NCBI GenBank assembly: GCA_023397905.1
Contig: JAEWSZ010000041.1
Coordinates: 1-13,154 of the forward strand
Direction of reading: 5' to 3'
DNA length: 13,154 nt
DNA from: Bacillota bacterium
GTDB lineage: Bacteria; Bacillota; Clostridia; Acetivibrionales; DSM-1351
The notes under the pieces were generated by a model. That model saw only the letters and a program-made list of their open reading frames with translations, was not told the origin of the DNA and did not search any database. A program made the translations under genes and the position numbers. Position 1 is the first letter of the stretch. The number at the start of each line of letters is the position of its first letter. Below are positions 11,406 through 13,154 of this stretch, piece by piece.

Positions 11406-13154
11406 ATGGGAAAAATATTAAAACACCTGAAGCCGCACATAATTGCCATTATCGGAATTATAGTTTTTCTCCTGTTTCAGGCTGTCTGTGATTTATCACT
11501 GCCTGATTACATGTCCAACATCGTCAATGTAGGTATCCAGCAGGGCGGTATTGAAAATGCCGTACCCGAGGTGCTTCGCAAAGGTGAAATGGACAAACTT
11601 GCTTTTTTTATGAAGGAAGATGACAAGAAGTTTATACTTGATAATTACGCATTGGTGGAAAAGAGCAATATTCCTCAAAGCGATCTGGATAAATATTCGA
11701 AGAAATATCCTGAAATAAAAAATAATGATTTCTATAAGCTGAACACCGAAGATCAGGAGAGGCTGGACAAAATAAATATCATATTTGGAAAGCCCATGCT
11801 GGTGGTAGGCTCAATGGAAGGTACCATAGAAATACCGGAGGGGACGTCGGAGGAGGACAAAGGCGACAGTAAATCCAACAGTCAGCTATCGGAATTCATG
11901 TCCAAGGTTCCCCCGGGAACCGACCCATTTGTTGTTTTGGCACAGGTTCCAAAGGAACAGCTGCAGGGATTGCAGAAAGCAATAGATGATACATTGTCAA
12001 TGCCGGACAGCTTTATCACCCAGGGGGCTGTCGGTTATGTAAAGGCCGAATATGAGGCGCTTGGGAGAGATACTGATGGCTTTCAGTCAAATTATATATT
12101 ATTTGCGGGCTTAAAGATGCTGCTGATAGCGCTTGCCAGCATGGCGGCCACAGTATTTGTAGGTTTCCTTGCCGCCAGGGTGTCGGCCGGATTGGGCAGA
12201 AGCCTCAGAAAGAATATATTTGAAAATGTTGTGAGCTTCTCCAATACCGAATTTGATAAATTTTCTACATCGTCGCTTATTACAAGAAGTACAAATGACA
12301 TACAGCAGGTGCAGATGTTTATGGTCATGTTCCTGCGGCTTGTTTTTTATGCTCCCATACTGGCAATCGGCGGTTTGATAAAGGTGCTTAACACCGACAC
12401 AAACATGACCTGGGTCATAGGCGTGGCTGTTCTGGCCATACTGGCTCTGGTACTGGTACTGTTCGGGGTGGCAATGCCGAAATTCAGAAGCATGCAGAAG
12501 CTTGTTGACAGGCTGAACCAGGTAACGCGTGAAGCTTTGACGGGAATGATGGTTATAAGGGCCTTCGGTACGCAGAAAACCGAAGAGCAGAAGTTTGAAA
12601 AAGCCAACGGTGATTTTACAAATACAAATCTCTTTGTCAGCAGGGTTATGGCGGTAATGTTTCCTGCCATGATGATCATCATGAACGGCGTTACGCTTTT
12701 GATAGTATGGGTGGCAGCCCATCAGATAGATCTGGGTAAAATGCAGGTGGGTAATATGATGGCGTTTATGCAGTATGCAATGCAGATAATATTTGCTTTC
12801 CTCATGATTTCCATGGTCTCCATAATACTTCCCCGTGCGTCGGTTTCCATTACGCGTATAGCGGAAGTAATAGACACAAAAGGATCCATAGCGGATCCGG
12901 CCAAATCGGAAGAATTCAAAAAAGGATATAAAGGCGTGGTTGAGTTTAAAGACGTGTCTTTCAAATATCCGGGAGCGGACGACGATGTGCTTTCAGACAT
13001 AAATTTTACAGTCCGGTCAGGTCAGACAACCGCTTTTATAGGAAGTACCGGAAGCGGAAAATCAACGCTGATAAACCTTATTCCACGTTTTTACGATGTT
13101 ACAGGGGGGCAGATCCTGGTGGACGGAATCGACATCAGAGCCATACCACAGCAT
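11406..13154 (+). CDS. ABC exporter, fused membrane and ATPase domains, with large extracytoplasmic insert (3' truncated)
   Basis: The first 583 codons are visible; the frame runs off the window. AAAGGAG lies about 7 nt before the ATG. TM1 (about residues 10-30) is followed by an unusually long hydrophilic region (about 48-228) before TM2 (about 229-257). The rest of the type IV exporter membrane domain follows, with helices around 303-326, 335-356, 413-437 and 451-476. The ATPase domain starts near 511 (VVEFKDVSFKYPG) and has Walker A GSTGSGKST at 546-554. The signature and Walker B motifs lie beyond the edge. The usual half-transporter is about 580 residues; this one should reach about 750. 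Such proteins are often one half of a heterodimer whose partner is encoded next, so a second ABC gene downstream is likely. Multidrug or peptide export is the family expectation. Confidence 0.9.
   Translation, partial: MGKILKHLKPHIIAIIGIIVFLLFQAVCDLSLPDYMSNIVNVGIQQGGIENAVPEVLRKGEMDKLAFFMKEDDKKFILDNYALVEKSNIPQSDLDKYSKKYPEIKNNDFYKLNTEDQERLDKINIIFGKPMLVVGSMEGTIEIPEGTSEEDKGDSKSNSQLSEFMSKVPPGTDPFVVLAQVPKEQLQGLQKAIDDTLSMPDSFITQGAVGYVKAEYEALGRDTDGFQSNYILFAGLKMLLIALASMAATVFVGFLAARVSAGLGRSLRKNIFENVVSFSNTEFDKFSTSSLITRSTNDIQQVQMFMVMFLRLVFYAPILAIGGLIKVLNTDTNMTWVIGVAVLAILALVLVLFGVAMPKFRSMQKLVDRLNQVTREALTGMMVIRAFGTQKTEEQKFEKANGDFTNTNLFVSRVMAVMFPAMMIIMNGVTLLIVWVAAHQIDLGKMQVGNMMAFMQYAMQIIFAFLMISMVSIILPRASVSITRIAEVIDTKGSIADPAKSEEFKKGYKGVVEFKDVSFKYPGADDDVLSDINFTVRSGQTTAFIGSTGSGKSTLINLIPRFYDVTGGQILVDGIDIRAIPQH

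Noticed and set aside
12111..12722. Long open frame (203 codons) on the minus strand inside the ABC exporter gene
   Set aside because: It is antisense to clearly coding exporter sequence, rich in His, Tyr and Cys in the way of shadow frames, and resembles no protein family.

Overview
The window looks like chromosomal DNA of a low-to-mid GC Firmicute, most likely a Clostridia-class anaerobe. The reasons are the strong AGGAGG-type ribosome binding sites, near-consensus sigma-A promoters (TTGACA-N17-TATAAT) in AT-rich spacers, a tandem glycine riboswitch, a short ACT-domain SerA next to SerC, and a secreted protein with a copper-amine-oxidase N-terminal domain. No rRNA, tRNA, transposase, phage gene or CRISPR array is visible. 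The assignment is inference from gene style, not from a database match.

Layout. (1) 3-503 (+): C-terminal part of a DUF4129-like membrane protein cut by the window edge. (2) 534-2860 (-): a tightly coupled operon of a TetR regulator, an ABC ATPase, an ABC-2 type permease and a 75-residue two-helix membrane protein, with overlapping starts and stops. Its promoter is a perfect consensus with a TetR-type palindrome over the start point, suggesting autoregulation. (3) 3044-3646 (+): an SRAP (YedK/HMCES) protein. (4) 3740-5873 (+): a promoter with a perfect inverted repeat over its -10, a TrmB-type regulator, then lysA (diaminopimelate decarboxylase). (5) 5993-6238 (+): an 81-residue protein of unknown role, ending at a strong hairpin shared with the convergent serine genes. 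(6) 6318-9152 (-): promoter, tandem glycine riboswitch, terminator-like expression platform, serC and serA. (7) 9285-10487 (+): an exported CuAO_N-domain protein closed by a strong terminator. (8) 10573-13154: a MarR regulator (-) divergent from a large ABC exporter (+) that runs off the window end. The 386-bp AT-rich spacer between them holds a perfect consensus promoter and repeated elements.

How the genes work together. serC and serA encode two of the three steps from 3-phosphoglycerate to serine. Placing a glycine aptamer pair ahead of them links glycine level to serine synthesis. The 5' strand of aptamer 2 P1 can pair with the left arm of the downstream terminator, so the sequence itself suggests an OFF switch: glycine bound, terminator formed, serine synthesis reduced. 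The two transporter loci each carry their own local regulator (TetR, MarR) and resemble drug or peptide-stress export units.

No clearly new multi-gene system is evident. The items most worth a second look are the riboswitch-serCA arrangement, the 180-residue extracytoplasmic insert in the ABC exporter, the TrmB-lysA pair with its operator-like palindrome, and the 81-residue orphan.
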